NCBI GenBank assembly: GCA_038049695.1
Contig: CP142452.1
Coordinates: 35,514,501-35,578,500, forward strand
DNA length: 64,000 bases
Origin: Cinnamomum chago
Lineage: Eukaryota > Streptophyta > Magnoliopsida > Laurales > Lauraceae
Reading direction: 5' to 3'
Part shown: positions 1 through 10,394 of the stretch, piece after piece
Position numbering within the stretch: the first letter of the stretch is position 1
How the letters are laid out: each line of letters begins with the position of its first letter
Made by a program: the position numbers and the translations under genes
Notes under the pieces: model-generated
The model's input: the letters and a program-made list of their open reading frames with translations, nothing else
Told to the model about the DNA's origin: nothing
Databases searched by the model: none

Positions 1-256
1 AAGAACCTGGGAGAACTCTTGGAAGCAGCTATGGAAGCTGAACCGGTGATCAAAGACCTCAACAGTCAGAAATCATCAAAGAAAGAGCCGACTGCCATTG
101 CAACCTCAAAACCAAAGAAAAAGGAGGTTCTTAATGTGCAAACCAAGTCAGCTCCTCAGCAGCCAAAGAAAGCTGAAAACAAAGCTGCAGGTAAAAAGCC
201 TGAACTTTCTGATGCCTTCAGAGAACGAGTAGAAAAGAAATACCCGTTCCCCTCAA
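1..256 (+). pseudogene. End of gag / gag-protease linker of the Tat element, truncated
   Basis: The open frame here is lysine-, alanine- and proline-rich (repeated PKK and KKP) and ends with a stretch like ERVEKKYPFP. Such low-complexity, basic sequence is common at the end of Tat gag before the protease. No aspartic protease motif (DTGA or DSGA) follows. The frame runs directly into LRMNPLKC-like sequence from the distal part of RT, so the protease and the catalytic part of RT are missing. The junction lies at about 248-256. Assignment to gag rests on position and composition, not on a recognisable domain. Confidence 0.6.
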
Positions 257-868
257 ATTGCGAATGAATCCCCTCAAATGCTTCTTCGGTGTTTCATCGG
301 GTAAGTTTCTCGGATTCATAGTACGGAAAGCTGGCATAGAGCTTGACCCCACCAAAGTCAAGGCTATCCTAGAAATGCCACCTCCAAGAACCCTAAGACA
401 ATTAAAAGGGCTCCAAGGAAGATTGGCATACATTCGACGGTTCATCTCCAACCTATCAGGGAAGTGCCGTCCATTCCTCGGTTAATGAAGAAAGGTGTCG
501 ATTTTGTCTGGGATGCTCAATTTGAAGCCGCGTTCCAGGACATCAAGACATACCTGACTAAACCTCCAGTGTTGGCTGCCCCCACAACTGGAAAACCATT
601 CCTCTTGTACACAAGAGCCCTTGACTGTTCTTTAGGCGCTCTACTCGCACAGAAGAATGACGAGGGAAAAGAAGCTGCTCTATATTACCTTAGCCGCATG
701 TTGATAGGTGCAGAGCATCGATACTCTCCAGTCGAAAAAGAATGCTTGGCAGTGATGTTCACCGTACAAAAACTGCGTCACTACCTGCTATCCAACACAG
801 TGTACCTGATTTCGAGGATCAACCTCCTAAAGGTCCTTGTCACAAAAGCAGGTTCTCTCAATGCCTGA
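257..868 (+). pseudogene. RT thumb/connection plus first RNase H of Tat pol, broken
   Basis: The reading LRMNPLKC...SSGKFLGFIV is the end of the gypsy RT palm, followed by the connection with GLQGRLAYIRRFI and LSGKCRPF, and then the RNase H start (YTRALDCSLGALLAQ, EKECLAVMF). The YxDD catalytic box lies in the deleted part. At about 483 the frame changes by one lost base within the FLGLMKK-type motif, so the protein continues in another frame (from 484). A TGA at 866-868 then stops the frame just before the LAKW motif. This looks like C-to-T decay of an arginine codon. Downstream sequence is in frame with the next entry, so the whole was once one polyprotein. Confidence 0.85.
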
Positions 869-2845
869 CTGGCAAAATGGTCCATCCTCCTGTCACAATT
901 TGACATTAGGTATGTACCACAAAAAGCAATCAAAGGCCAAGCTCTAGCAGACTTCCTCGCGGAGCATCCATTGCCTAAAGATTCTCCACTCAGGGATGAC
1001 CTCCCAGACGAACCGGTCTACAGTGTGGAGACTTCCTTATCAAATGCTTCCTGGCACATGTACTTCGATGGCGCAACCAGGACAAATGAAAAGGGAAATC
1101 AAATATCGGGAATTGGCGTTCTCTTTGTTAGTCCCGACAAATACATGATTCCACACGCATTCTCGCTACTGGAACCATGTTCAAACAATGCAGCTGAGTA
1201 CCAAGCCCTCATTGTAGGATTGGAGCTCGCCCTTGAATCCGGCATCGCTACGCTGGAAGCTTTTGGAGACTCTCAACTGATCGTCAACCAGATGAATCAG
1301 AAATTTGAAGTTAGAAAGCCCGATCTGTTGCCTTACTACAACAAGGCACAATCGCTTCGACAAAAGTTCGACATCTGTCACATCACCCACATCCTCAGAG
1401 GTGAAAACATTCGTGCAGATGCCCTGGCTGGACTTGCCGCGTCTATGGCAATCCAAGAAGGGGAAAACATGCAAGTTACAGTGTGTCAAAAAAGGATTCT
1501 CCCTCCTCTCAACACACATCAAGCAGTTGCTGAATGCCACCAACTGGTTGGAAGTCGGATCTCCGTCCTTAAACCTCTGATCGGCGACTGGAGGGATCCG
1601 TTCATTGATTACATCATGTTCGGAATCCTACCTGAGGATCCAAAAGAGCGGGTAAGCATCCAAAGGCGAACCCCAAACTTTCATTTGGATATTCCTTCAA
1701 AAATGCTTTATAGGAAATCCTACAATGGAGTACTTCTATGCTGCTTGTCACAACAAGAGGCTGAGGAAACACTCAAAGAAGTACATGCTGGTCTTTGTGG
1801 AGCCCATCAGGCTGGGCCTAAGCTCTACGATCAGATAAAAAGGTTAGGTTATTATTGGCCTACCATGGTGGCTGATGCAATGCAATTTGCTAAGCGCTGC
1901 CAACAATGCCAAGTTCATGGAGATTATGTCCACATGCCTCCGGAATGGCTACATCCTACAGCGATCTCATGGCCTTTTGATGCCTGGGGTATGGACATCA
2001 TAGGTCCTATCTCCCCCCCATCAAGCAAAGGTCATCGCTTCATTTTCGCTGCTACGGATTATTTCTCTAAGTGGTCAGAAGCATTCGCGCTCAACGAAAT
2101 GAAGACCTCTTCAGTCCTTCAATTCTTGCGCACTAATATAATTTGTCGCTTCGGCATACCTAAAAGATTCGTCCATGATAACGGACCACAGTTCCGCGAT
2201 CACCGATTCTACAGGTTCTGCGATAAATACAAAATCCAAAGTTGTCCTTCAACTCCGTACAATCCAGCAGCGAATGGACTAGCAGAGGCTTTCAACAAAA
2301 CGCTCTGCAAAATCCTCAAGAAAATGGTCTCCAGTCACAAAAGAGATTGGGGCGACAAACTGCCTGAAGCTTTGTGGGCCTACCGAACCACCGTTCGAGG
2401 ACCAACCCATAGCACACCATTCTCCTTGGTCTATGGATGCGAAGCTGTTGTCCCTTTGGAAGTTCAAATTCCTTCCTTAAGGGTATCTCTGCAAAATGAC
2501 ATGACGCAAGAAAGTAATATCAAATTGAGACTCCAAGAGCTGGATAATCTCGATGAGAAACGGCTCGAAGCTCTACAAAACATTAAACTCTACCAAGCAC
2601 GCATGGCAGGATCTTTTGACAAGAAGGTTAGGCAACGCGCCTACAAAAAGGGAGACTTGGTTCTTACAGTAAAAAGACCAATGGTTTTTGCCAACAAATC
2701 CAAAGGCAAATTTGAACCAAAATGGGAGGGACCTTTCGTCATCGACAAAGTCTTCTCCAACGGCGCATACGCTCTTCTAAACATGGAGGGTGACAGATGT
2801 ATGCTGCCCATCAATGGAAAATTCTTGAAGCGGTACTACGCTTGA
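869..2845 (+). CDS. Tat pol: archaeal-type RNase H and integrase (partial polyprotein, open frame)
   Basis: The frame is open for 1.97 kb after the TGA at 866. Counting residues from 971, the second RNase H spans about 28-165, with acidic residues in YFDGA (D33), NNAAEYQAL, FGDSQLI and RADALA all present. Integrase follows: an HHCC zinc finger around 265-320 (HAGLCGAH, CQQC), then the DD35E core with D342 (WGMDIIGP), D403 (HDNGPQF) and E439 (NGLAEAFN), and a C-terminal GPFVIDKV region ending in KFLKRYYA. All catalytic residues are visible. The enzyme would cleave RNA in hybrids and join cDNA to the genome, but the upstream RT is destroyed and there is no start codon of its own, so it is a fragment of a polyprotein rather than an independent gene. 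Confidence 0.93.
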   Translation: MAKWSILLSQFDIRYVPQKAIKGQALADFLAEHPLPKDSPLRDDLPDEPVYSVETSLSNASWHMYFDGATRTNEKGNQISGIGVLFVSPDKYMIPHAFSLLEPCSNNAAEYQALIVGLELALESGIATLEAFGDSQLIVNQMNQKFEVRKPDLLPYYNKAQSLRQKFDICHITHILRGENIRADALAGLAASMAIQEGENMQVTVCQKRILPPLNTHQAVAECHQLVGSRISVLKPLIGDWRDPFIDYIMFGILPEDPKERVSIQRRTPNFHLDIPSKMLYRKSYNGVLLCCLSQQEAEETLKEVHAGLCGAHQAGPKLYDQIKRLGYYWPTMVADAMQFAKRCQQCQVHGDYVHMPPEWLHPTAISWPFDAWGMDIIGPISPPSSKGHRFIFAATDYFSKWSEAFALNEMKTSSVLQFLRTNIICRFGIPKRFVHDNGPQFRDHRFYRFCDKYKIQSCPSTPYNPAANGLAEAFNKTLCKILKKMVSSHKRDWGDKLPEALWAYRTTVRGPTHSTPFSLVYGCEAVVPLEVQIPSLRVSLQNDMTQESNIKLRLQELDNLDEKRLEALQNIKLYQARMAGSFDKKVRQRAYKKGDLVLTVKRPMVFANKSKGKFEPKWEGPFVIDKVFSNGAYALLNMEGDRCMLPINGKFLKRYYA

Positions 2846-3215
2846 AGGCTTCTTCCATCGGGTCAGAGCGACGCCTACACGGCCAAAGCCTATTCCTAGG
2901 TATCTGCTCGTCAAACCCACTCCTTTTGGAATTTTCATCCTCTTGTTGAAACTTCTAAAAAAAGACCCCTCAAAACAATGTCTCTTTCATCGTTTCATTG
3001 TTCAAAAAAAAAAAAAGAAGCAAATCCAAAAATCCAAGTTTAGGAGCCTCTTCCAAAACTTGACCAAAATTTTCGATCCTTGAACCCTAAATTCATGGTT
3101 TGAAACAAAATCAGGACCTAGGGATTTCAGCTCTAGTCCACCCCGACTTTTACCACCAAAATGGTTTTGAGTCAAAATTTACGACCCTCGTGTCTTTAAA
3201 CAAAAAAACGGTTTT
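2846..3215 (+). other. Tat 3' non-coding spacer after integrase
   Basis: There is no convincing frame. Short A-runs (around 3008) are present, then a purine/pyrimidine mixed spacer leads into the tandem repeats. I see nothing else in it. Confidence 0.6.
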
Positions 3216-3219
3216 TCAA

Positions 3220-3745
3220 AAACCGCAGGGAAGCGACGTTCAGTCGATACTTGCAAAACCCAAAATCGGAAGGATGCGAACCCCATTCGATACTTCCAAA
3301 AACCCCAAAATTTCAAAAAATCGTGGAGACGCAACGTTCCAGTTGATATCCACAACCCAAATTTCAAAACAAACAAAAAAACAAAACAAAGGTTCGAAAA
3401 AACCTCAAAATTCAAAAATCGTGGGGAAGCGACATTCCATCGATACCCACAAAATAAAATTTTTGAAGACAAAAGCAGGGAAGCGACGCTTAGTCGATAC
3501 TTGCACCAAACTCCGCGAGGAAGCGACATTCCATCGATACTCGCAACCGAATGAGCAAGGAGGCGACATTCCATCGATACTTGCAATACCATTCAGCAGG
3601 GAAGCGACGCTTAGTCGATACTTGCACCAAACTCCGCGAGGAAGCGACATTCCATAGATACTCGCAACCGAATGAGCAAGGAGGCGACATTCCATCGATA
3701 CTTGCAATACCATTCAGCAGGGAGGCGACTTTTAGTCGATACTTG
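3220..3745 (+). repeat. Tandem repeat, about 121-bp period built of three roughly 40-bp subunits
   Basis: The motif AAGCGACGCTTAGTCGATAC recurs at 3481 and 3602, and in diverged form at 3723, giving a 121-bp period. Within each period the shorter motif GCGACATTCCATCGATACT recurs about every 40 bp with different linkers. Older, diverged units begin near 3228. Open frames across this field arise from the repeat and are not genes. Confidence 0.9.
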
Positions 3746-3749
3746 CATT

Positions 3750-4340
3750 TTTGAAAACCAAAAATCCGGCTTTCACGCCAAAAAATCAAAAATCCGGCTT
3801 TCATGCCAAAAACCAAAATTTGACTTCCATGCCAACGAAACAAAACTCGGTTTTCAAAAAAAAAAAAAATCTGGCTTTCATGCCAAAAATAAAAAATCTG
3901 GCTTTCATGCCAAAAAGAAATTTCGGCTTTCATGCCAAAAACAAAATCTGGTTCTTATGCCAAAAACAAAATCTAGTTCTTACACCAAAAACAAAACCGG
4001 CTCTCATGCCACAAACAAAATCTTTGGCTCTCATGCCACAAAAAATCTTTGGCTCCCATGCCATCTCAAAAATCGGCTTTCATGCCACCCCAAAAAAATC
4101 GGCTTTCATGCCACCTCAAAATTCGGCTTTCATGCCATCATCAAAAAAAAAAAAACCTGGCTTTTATGGCAACCAAAACAAAAACCCGGCTTTCATGCCA
4201 ACAAAACAAACTGGTTTTCAAAACAAACTGGTTTTCAAAACAAACCGGCTATAGATGCCATCCAAATCCGGTTATAGATGCCACCCGAAATTTGGCTTTC
4301 ATGCCGTAAACAAAAACTGGCTCCCATGCCAAAACAATCA
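3750..4340 (+). repeat. Short tandem repeat with GGCTTTCATGCC core, about 20 copies
   Basis: Units of about 20-30 bp have the form A-run, then (T)CGGCTTTCATGCCA, with variants GGCTCTCATGCC, GGTTCTTATGCC and GGCTATAGATGCC. Each core starts GGC and ends GCC, so each unit is a small inverted repeat. A similar core (CGGCTATAAACGCC) recurs at the 3' end of the LTR at 12355-12422. Confidence 0.9.
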
Positions 4341-4574
4341 TTTGTCAAAAGATTTCTCATAAAATGACAAACTTTTGATCACATCCCATTTAGCAATCAC
4401 TTTAATCACAATATTTGAGTGAGCGTAGGGAAAACAAAAAAAGAAAGTACCAAAAAATACATGTGGTATCAAAAAAAAAAAAGAAGAAAAGAAAAGTGTT
4501 CACAAGCATTACAAAAATGTATACCAAAAAAAAAAAAATACATGTGGTATATAAAAAGAGAGAAAGAGTTTCTG
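4341..4574 (+). other. A-rich low-complexity spacer
   Basis: Long A-runs are interspersed with two copies of ACATGTGGTAT (4459 and 4541). There is no gene. This is the region just downstream of the antisense gene. Confidence 0.6.
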
Positions 4575-5542
4575 TTACAAAAAAAAAAAAAAAAAAAGGG
4601 CCTCAGTCAAAATGCTCTCCAGCCAAGCTTTCAGCTCCTCAAGCAAACTCTTGGCTTCATCCGTCAGAGTCTCCAAGGCACGCTTCTTCAAGAATCTGCC
4701 ATGAGTAGCTGGAGAAGGCTCTATCCCTTCTGCAACACCAGGAAGATTATCCCGAGCAGTCTGCCATCGTTCATTCTCTCTAGCCTTCCTATTGAGAATC
4801 TGATCGGCCTCTGCAGCTTGGCGAATCAAAGCACTCTCCCTGTCACGAGCCTCTGTTATGGCGGACCACGTACTGGGGACTTGGGCTTTTAAGTGTTCGA
4901 GATGCTTCCTTGCCTCCTCAACCTCTCCATTAAGGATGCTAAGGTCATGCTGCAGCCTGATGATGTCTAACTCCGCTCGGTTCCTCTCCCGAACCAGCTG
5001 CTTCCTGCCCTGTGCAGTCTCTTTCAATTCCGATTGAGCCTTCTCAGCAGGGTTCAGGAACATCTCTTGGAAGAACTGGTCATCAGGATAGCTGATGGTC
5101 TCAAAACACCTGTCGCCTAATGCAATGATCTTATCAACGATCGCCCGGGCATCCGTAACATCCAGACCAATATCTTCCTCAGCATCTTTGAGAATCTCCT
5201 TCACATGCGGAATCTTGCTACGTGCAACATCCAAGTGTCCAGAAAGGAGGGTCTCAATCTAAGAACTCAAAACCCGCATCACCACCTTCTTCGCATACTG
5301 AAGAGATGGGCCAGATGAAGACTCACCCTTCTCTGTCGATTGGCTGCCCAAGTCATGTCCCATCGGAAGAGTAACAATAGAACACTTTCCAATCGGGGCC
5401 GCTGGAGAAGGAATCTCAACATGAGGTCTTGCCTCTGCCGCGTCAGAATTGGCTGGAGGAGTCCCAATTACTTGGTCAACTTCTGGCATCCCTAGCTCTG
5501 GCTCTGAAGGAAGGGATGGACTCTCTTCTGTCACTTCAAAAT
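4575..5542 (-). pseudogene. Exon 5 of the antisense gene: coiled-coil tail
   Basis: The exon begins after the acceptor TTTGGCAG at 5543. It is acidic and proline-rich first (FEVTEESPSLPSEPE), then, after a TAG at 5259-5261 in the same frame, a helical part rich in E, K, R, Q and L (ERNRAELDIIRLQHDLSIL, EEARKHLEHLKAQ) typical of a coiled coil. The frame runs into a long T-tract that would encode phenylalanines and stops at 4575. The true 3' end may therefore be lost or altered by expansion of the tract. Confidence 0.7.
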
Positions 5543-5994
5543 CTGCCAAACACAAAAAGGTATGAATATGATCCTGTTAAAAATCACTATCAGGGTTATT
5601 ACTATGAAAGTACCTTCTTCGACGATTGGCGGAATGCTTTCCTTCTCCATGAACTCATCGGAAGTATTGTCAACACTGGCGTCCATCGATGGTTCAAAGT
5701 CGTCGGAATCCTGTGGTAAATCAGCTGATACAAAAAAAAAAAAGTGTGTTAGCAAATCAAGTCACAGACAAAAAAGAAAAGAAAGCGGAAAAAGTAATAC
5801 CAGTTGGAGATTCTGCATTCATTTCAGAGTCCCTTGGTTTGTCTTCTGGCGTCTCCACAGGGTCAGGCGTCCTCTCATCGGGGATCGCCATGTCTTCCTC
5901 TTCTGCTAAAAAAAAGAAGAAAAGAAGCAGAAGCAGAAGCAAATCAAAATATGGAAAAATACCATGAAAGGAACAGAGAGAAGTGGAAACATAC

Positions 5995-8389
5995 CTCCAC
6001 CAACGGTATCTTCTTCTCGGCTCCTTTTTTCCGGAGGCTCCTCAGCAACCTCGGGCACCTCCTCATTGATAGTAAAAGGAACTTCTTTATCAGAAGAGTC
6101 TGGTCTCTCGCTTGACTCCTCACTGGATGGCCTGCTCTTGTCAGTAGACTCCACGGAAGCTCGCCTTTGTGCTGCTTGCATCCAAGCATCAAGTTCGGCT
6201 TCCTCCTGTTCTAGCTGCTCTATAGCTTCATCAGGTATTTCCCGAACAGCCTCAGAGCCAATGACGCCCTGGTCACCAAGAAAGCCTATCTTGTGCTTCT
6301 CTCTGGAAAGGAAGGCCCAAACTTCCTCCCGCCGGACGCCATCTGATTTTCCAAGGCCCTTTCCAGATGACAGCTTCACATCTAGCTCCCTCTTGGAAAG
6401 ACCCCGGTATGCCATGAAGCTCTCCACGAACCACTTCGTGAAACCAGCAGTCCGGGAAGTCGGCAGTACAGGATAGGAAATCATGGAAGTAATGTCCTCA
6501 GCGCTATAGAAAGCCCATGCGTTACTCCCATCCTGCAAACTTCCAAACCGCTTCACCATGCTTGAAGGCGCTCCAACAACGCCTTGAGAAAAGCCCAGCT
6601 GCAGCGCAAAGCGGGAAGGCACATACGGTTGGATGTCGACAAAAAGATGTCTGCGGTATACCATCGTGCCGACTCGTATGCTAAAAAGCCACTCCTTCTC
6701 TGCATTCGTCAAGGAGTAGTGCCTTCCAGATCCTGCCCTGGTAGAGTCGCGGGAGGCACCAAAATCAAAAGCCTTCTTCCGCAACTCCGGAGAAAGCTTC
6801 ACTGAAGACTGCCCCATCTCGACGTCCCTGAATCGTCGGATCCTCATGCGGGCAAACAAAAGAGATTCGACTATGGCTTTTCCCTTAGCCAATCGAATCA
6901 TCAAGGGGTCGTCGTCCTGCGCAGTACCCAGCCGATGGAAGCCGGGACAGTGGTATACAAACCACGAATAGAAAATATGGGCGGAAAATACCCTGTTCAT
7001 GGGTTGCCCAAGTCGGACCAAGAAAGCAGCTGCCTGCAGTTCAGTGCACAAATAGGAGTATAAAGCTGGCACCAAAGCTAGCTGCTCTCCAAACGCCATC
7101 TGACAAGCCGGAAAAATACAATACGGCCGGATGCGCGTCCCATCTCCTCCAGCAAAAATGGCCTCACCAAGCCAATATGTGAGGTAAACAGCAAGATCTC
7201 TCCGCAGTGCGATATCAGAACAAATACTACTGGTACCTGTGAAGAAACCCTTCAGCTCCTCTTGCATGACCGCAGTCTTCTTGTCCTCCCTGGACATACT
7301 GGTAGAAGGCCCCTTGCTATCAAGGAAACTGAGAAAAGAAGAGCCGAAACTCTTCCAGCTGCTAGACCTTACTTTCGAGCCCTCCTTCTCCTTCAAAAAA
7401 TCGTAGAAGACGACGAGCTGAAAGTATAAAAGCCTGAATTCCTCTGACCTCTCCTCAAGGACGCTGTCAATCGGCATGAACTCCTCATAGAGTTTCCTGA
7501 GGATGGGCAACCCGGTAATGGCACTCAGCTCCTTCAGAGAAAAACCAATCTCACCATTCGTCACTATGAAGGTATTGGTTTGAGGGAGGAATGACTCAAG
7601 CATGGCCATGAAGGCCTTGTCGGAAAAGATCACGGTCTCCCTGAATGCACGGACCGCATCAAAGATCCCGGCTTCCTTCAAAATGGCACCTCCAACAAAC
7701 AAGATATGGTCAGTCCAAGACTTCCACTCGGAGTCAGCAAAGAAGCGGCCGCGGAGTCGAAAAGGCTTCACCTAGTTGCTGCCATCACCACTGAAGATGC
7801 CAAGGCCCATCGGTCTCAAATCAACCGATGGATAATCTGCGCCCTGGTAGTTGCTGGCCGGCATCAAGATGTCCATGTCAGCAGGCGACCTCTCCATATG
7901 TCCAGGGGAACTGCCAATGAAAACCCCGGTCTTGACCACGTTGGTCCTCTTCACCCATCTTGGAGGATCTTCCCTCTTTGGGCACGTGGGAGAGAGACTC
8001 ATGATCGAGATAGTACGATCAAAAGTCGATCGGGTGGCAACAGTTTTCTTCACACCATCAACCGTGTAGGAAAACTGAAGCATCTCCTTTGATACGTCAT
8101 ATCGGCTGGGGCTGCATCACCAAAGAAGAAGGTAGGCTTGGGCAACACCCTCTGATCCTCCATCACCAGGGACGGCTGCTTACCATGATTTTATAGAAAT
8201 CCTCTCCTTTGCGAGCAATCAGTGCCTGCCGCGCCTCCTCTCTATTGAGGGAGTCACACTCCTCGAGGTGCTGCTCGACGTATTGCACCTTCTCCCAGGC
8301 CTGCTGGACGGCCGGATTAGAAGATCGTGCAGATCGATGAGGTACGCTTGTGATAGGCTCTTTACCCTTGTCTGTTCTGGAAGGACCAC
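5995..8389 (-). pseudogene. Exon 2 of the antisense gene: PMD-like domain
   Basis: This is the largest exon, about 797 codons. Its start (GPSRTDKGKEP, then AWEKVQYVEQHLEECDSLNREE) joins exon 1 in phase 1. The GTAAGC at 8183 looks like a donor, but the same protein reading resumes at once in a shifted frame (KQPSLVMEDQRVLPKP), so a one-base loss is more likely than an intron. A second one-base loss in an A-run near 8092 leads to the frame used downstream. After the TAG at 7772-7774 the frame is open for 592 codons. The PMD-like part is at about 7650-6850. Towards the end it becomes acidic and serine-rich (SSEESSERPDSSDKE) before the donor GTATGT at 5994. Confidence 0.78.
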
Positions 8390-8734
8390 CTGCAAAAGGT
8401 CAAAAAAAAGGGAAAGAATTATCATCAAAATGACGAAATTTTGCTAAAAAAAAATCTGGCGAAATTTCGGCATGACCCCGGGGCAATTCCAAAGAAAAAG
8501 AAGTACCCCAACAGAAATAGAAAGCTTGGAGATAGGCTCAACATCACTGCGAGCTCCAAAACTCCAAACTTTCGAAACCTTGAAAAACACCGCAAAATCA
8601 GGAAGGGCTCAACATTGCTGCGAGTTCCAAGTTCCTAACTTTGCAAAGGTTTTCAGGTATGTCACCACATCATGCTATCAATTGTTACAAAAACAAAAGC
8701 ATGTATGAACATCTTGATATGCAACAAAAAAAAA

Positions 8735-9066
8735 AGGATGCATTGTCATGATGAGAAAAAAAGAGAAAGAAGAAACTTTCCAAAAAAAAAAAAAAAAAGG
8801 AAAGAAAGAAAAAAAAAAAGCGGAAAGAAACTTTTCCCAAAAAAAAAAAAAAAAAAGGGAAAAAAAGAAGAAAGAAAACTTTCTCAAAAAAAAAAAAGGA
8901 GAAAGATCAGAAAAAAAAAGGAAAAAAGAGAAGCACGAAAAAAAAAAAAAAGAAAAAAAACGTGCAAAAAGAAAAAAAGAAAAAAAAAAAGAAAAAAAAG
9001 AAGAAAAGAAACACTTTCTTTTTCCCCATCCTATTTCTACATGGATTTCTTGTAAAAGAAAAAAAA
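8735..9066 (+). repeat. Purine-only tract (A/G) inside intron 1 of the antisense gene
   Basis: Nearly all bases on the + strand are A or G, mostly runs of A broken by G or AAAG. On the - strand this is a long pyrimidine tract within intron 1 (9076-8390), upstream of the acceptor at 8390. It is low complexity and probably unstable in length. Confidence 0.85.
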
Positions 9067-9206
9067 GGTAACTTACTTGAAGCCATGGATGGAGAAGAAG
9101 AACAACTTGAAGACTCTTGAAGAAGGAGAACTCTTGCACTTGGAGCAACTCTTGAAGACTTTTGGAAAAAAGAAAGCAACAAAAGCAAGAGATCCCACCT
9201 CACTTG

Positions 9207-9214
9207 CTTTTATA
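9207..9214 (-). promoter_or_regulatory. TATA box of the antisense gene
   Basis: On the - strand the sequence reads TATAAAAG in the context CTTCTATAAAAGCAAG. It lies about 120 bp upstream of the ATG at 9086, leaving a 5' UTR of roughly 90 nt. No other TATA of this quality is near. It points away from the sense transcript, so the antisense gene appears to have its own promoter inside the element. Confidence 0.65.
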
Positions 9215-9269
9215 GAAGAGAGCAAACCAAAAGAGGAAAGAAGAGAAAAGCAAGGAGGTAAGTGCTAAA

Positions 9270-9715
9270 AATTAGCAACCTTCCCAAAAGAAAAGGGAAT
9301 TTGAGATAACCTCTCCTAAAGAGAATATTCTTTGAGAAATTCTCTCTAAAAATCAAGGGAACTTGAGAAATTCTCTCCAAGTTAAGATATTCTTAGATAT
9401 TCTCTATCCAAAAGAGATATCTTTAGAAATTCTTTCCAAAATAAAACCATATGAGATCTAAGCCATTCCCAAAAGCTTAAGGTCCCATGTGTTAGCCCAT
9501 ATGAGCCAGGTTTGACCACCTAGGCACTAAAAGTGGCTTTTAGAGAAGATTCTTCTTACCAAGAGCATTACAAAAATGGTTCCATGCCTCTCTTTTGAGT
9601 TGATTGGACCATACCATACAAGAATTCCAGGCCCCATGAGCTTCCAAGAAACCTAACCATCTCACTTCATGAGCCAAATTGAGCTAAACCTTGAAATTGA
9701 CATTTCACCAAAAAT
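9270..9715 (+). other. Tat 3' UTR region without a gene
   Basis: AT-rich sequence with several loose copies of GAGATATTC- and GAAATTCTC-like words (9300-9440). It would be upstream of the antisense promoter and could hold its proximal regulatory sites. No coding potential is seen. Confidence 0.5.
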
Positions 9716-9900
9716 CAAACCGGTCCCCTAACATTCCACATACAGCTTGTTAGGTCACAAGACCAAAACCAAAAACCTGACCCCCCCAACATTCCACATA
9801 CAGCTTGTTGGGTCACACGGTCAAAACCAAATCCGACCCCCTAACTTGCCACATACAGCCTGTTAGGACTCAAGGTCAAAACAAAAATCCAAATCCGCAT
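9716..9900 (+). repeat. Three tandem copies of a roughly 62-bp unit
   Basis: The words CCACATACAGCTTGTTAGG, then a GGTCACAAGACC-like stretch and CAAAACC, recur three times with a spacing of about 62 bp. The third copy is the most diverged. Confidence 0.85.
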
Positions 9901-10095
9901 CCCTGATGTCATCTTCAATACTTTGCCTTAAGATGGTACATGATTCCTATCACTACCATACAAACCCCCTGGAAGTTCAAAAGGCTACAATACCAAAAGA
10001 AAGACCGCTCAAAGACTCTTGGTCAAGTCAGAAGCTCTTCTTCAAGATTCTCTTCGAGGCACATCGACTGCAAAAGCCATATCGTCGCTGTACCT

Positions 10096-10107
10096 CGAGG
10101 GGGCATT
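10096..10107 (+). promoter_or_regulatory. Polypurine tract of the Tat element
   Basis: CGAGGGGGCATT directly precedes the LTR start TGTTGACAC. A G-rich tract at this place primes plus-strand DNA synthesis in LTR retrotransposons. Confidence 0.8.
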
Positions 10108-10394
10108 TGTTGACACAAAAAATGTCACTTTGCCTCTTCACACCAAAAGCTACATGGAGCCGCATCCTACCAAAAATAGGCAGGCGCTACTTCAAGCATC
10201 AGATCTTGTCAGAATCAAACAAAAACTGCAAGGTCATTCAAAACAACCAAAAGAGAGGTACACAGGAAGTTTCGGGCCATTTCAAGATCATTTGGCCTAA
10301 CTTCACTACTCCGACAGCTAAACAAGCGCTCCCGGCGGCGTCAGAATCGGAGACACCAAATCTTCGATCGGGGCCTATGGATGTTCTCAAAATA

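Larger units (their letters stand above)
4575..9086 (-). pseudogene. Spliced antisense gene inside the Tat element: PMD-like domain plus coiled coil, five exons, decayed
   Basis: Exons on the - strand: E1 9086-9077 (ATG and 10 coding nt), E2 8389-5995, E3 5902-5801, E4 5724-5614, E5 5542-4575. All four introns (687, 92, 76 and 71 nt) are GT-AG with pyrimidine tracts, and all are phase 1; E3 and E4 are multiples of three. E2 matches the plant mobile domain (aminotransferase-like) style: QTNTFIVTNGEIGFSLKEL followed by a GLPI motif, and YLTYWLGEAIF further on. E3-E4 are acidic linkers. E5 is a long heptad-rich coiled coil that ends in a T-run. Breaks: one-base losses near 8183 and 8092, TAG at 7772-7774 and TAG at 5259-5261. 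Function is unknown. Extra and antisense ORFs are known in Tat elements; exon limits here are my inference from sequence. Confidence 0.8.

Noticed and set aside
3100..4310. Overlapping ORFs on both strands over the Tat repeats
   Set aside because: They are products of tandem repeats whose units lack stops in some frames.
5964..6476. Serine-rich 170-codon ORF on the + strand
   Set aside because: It is the reverse of the acidic end of exon 2 of the antisense gene, which has splice sites and domain similarity on its side.
8092..8183. Possible intron of about 90 nt in the antisense gene with donor GTAAGC
   Set aside because: The protein reading continues at once in another frame on both sides, so two one-base losses explain it better than splicing. 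The donor is noted as an alternative.
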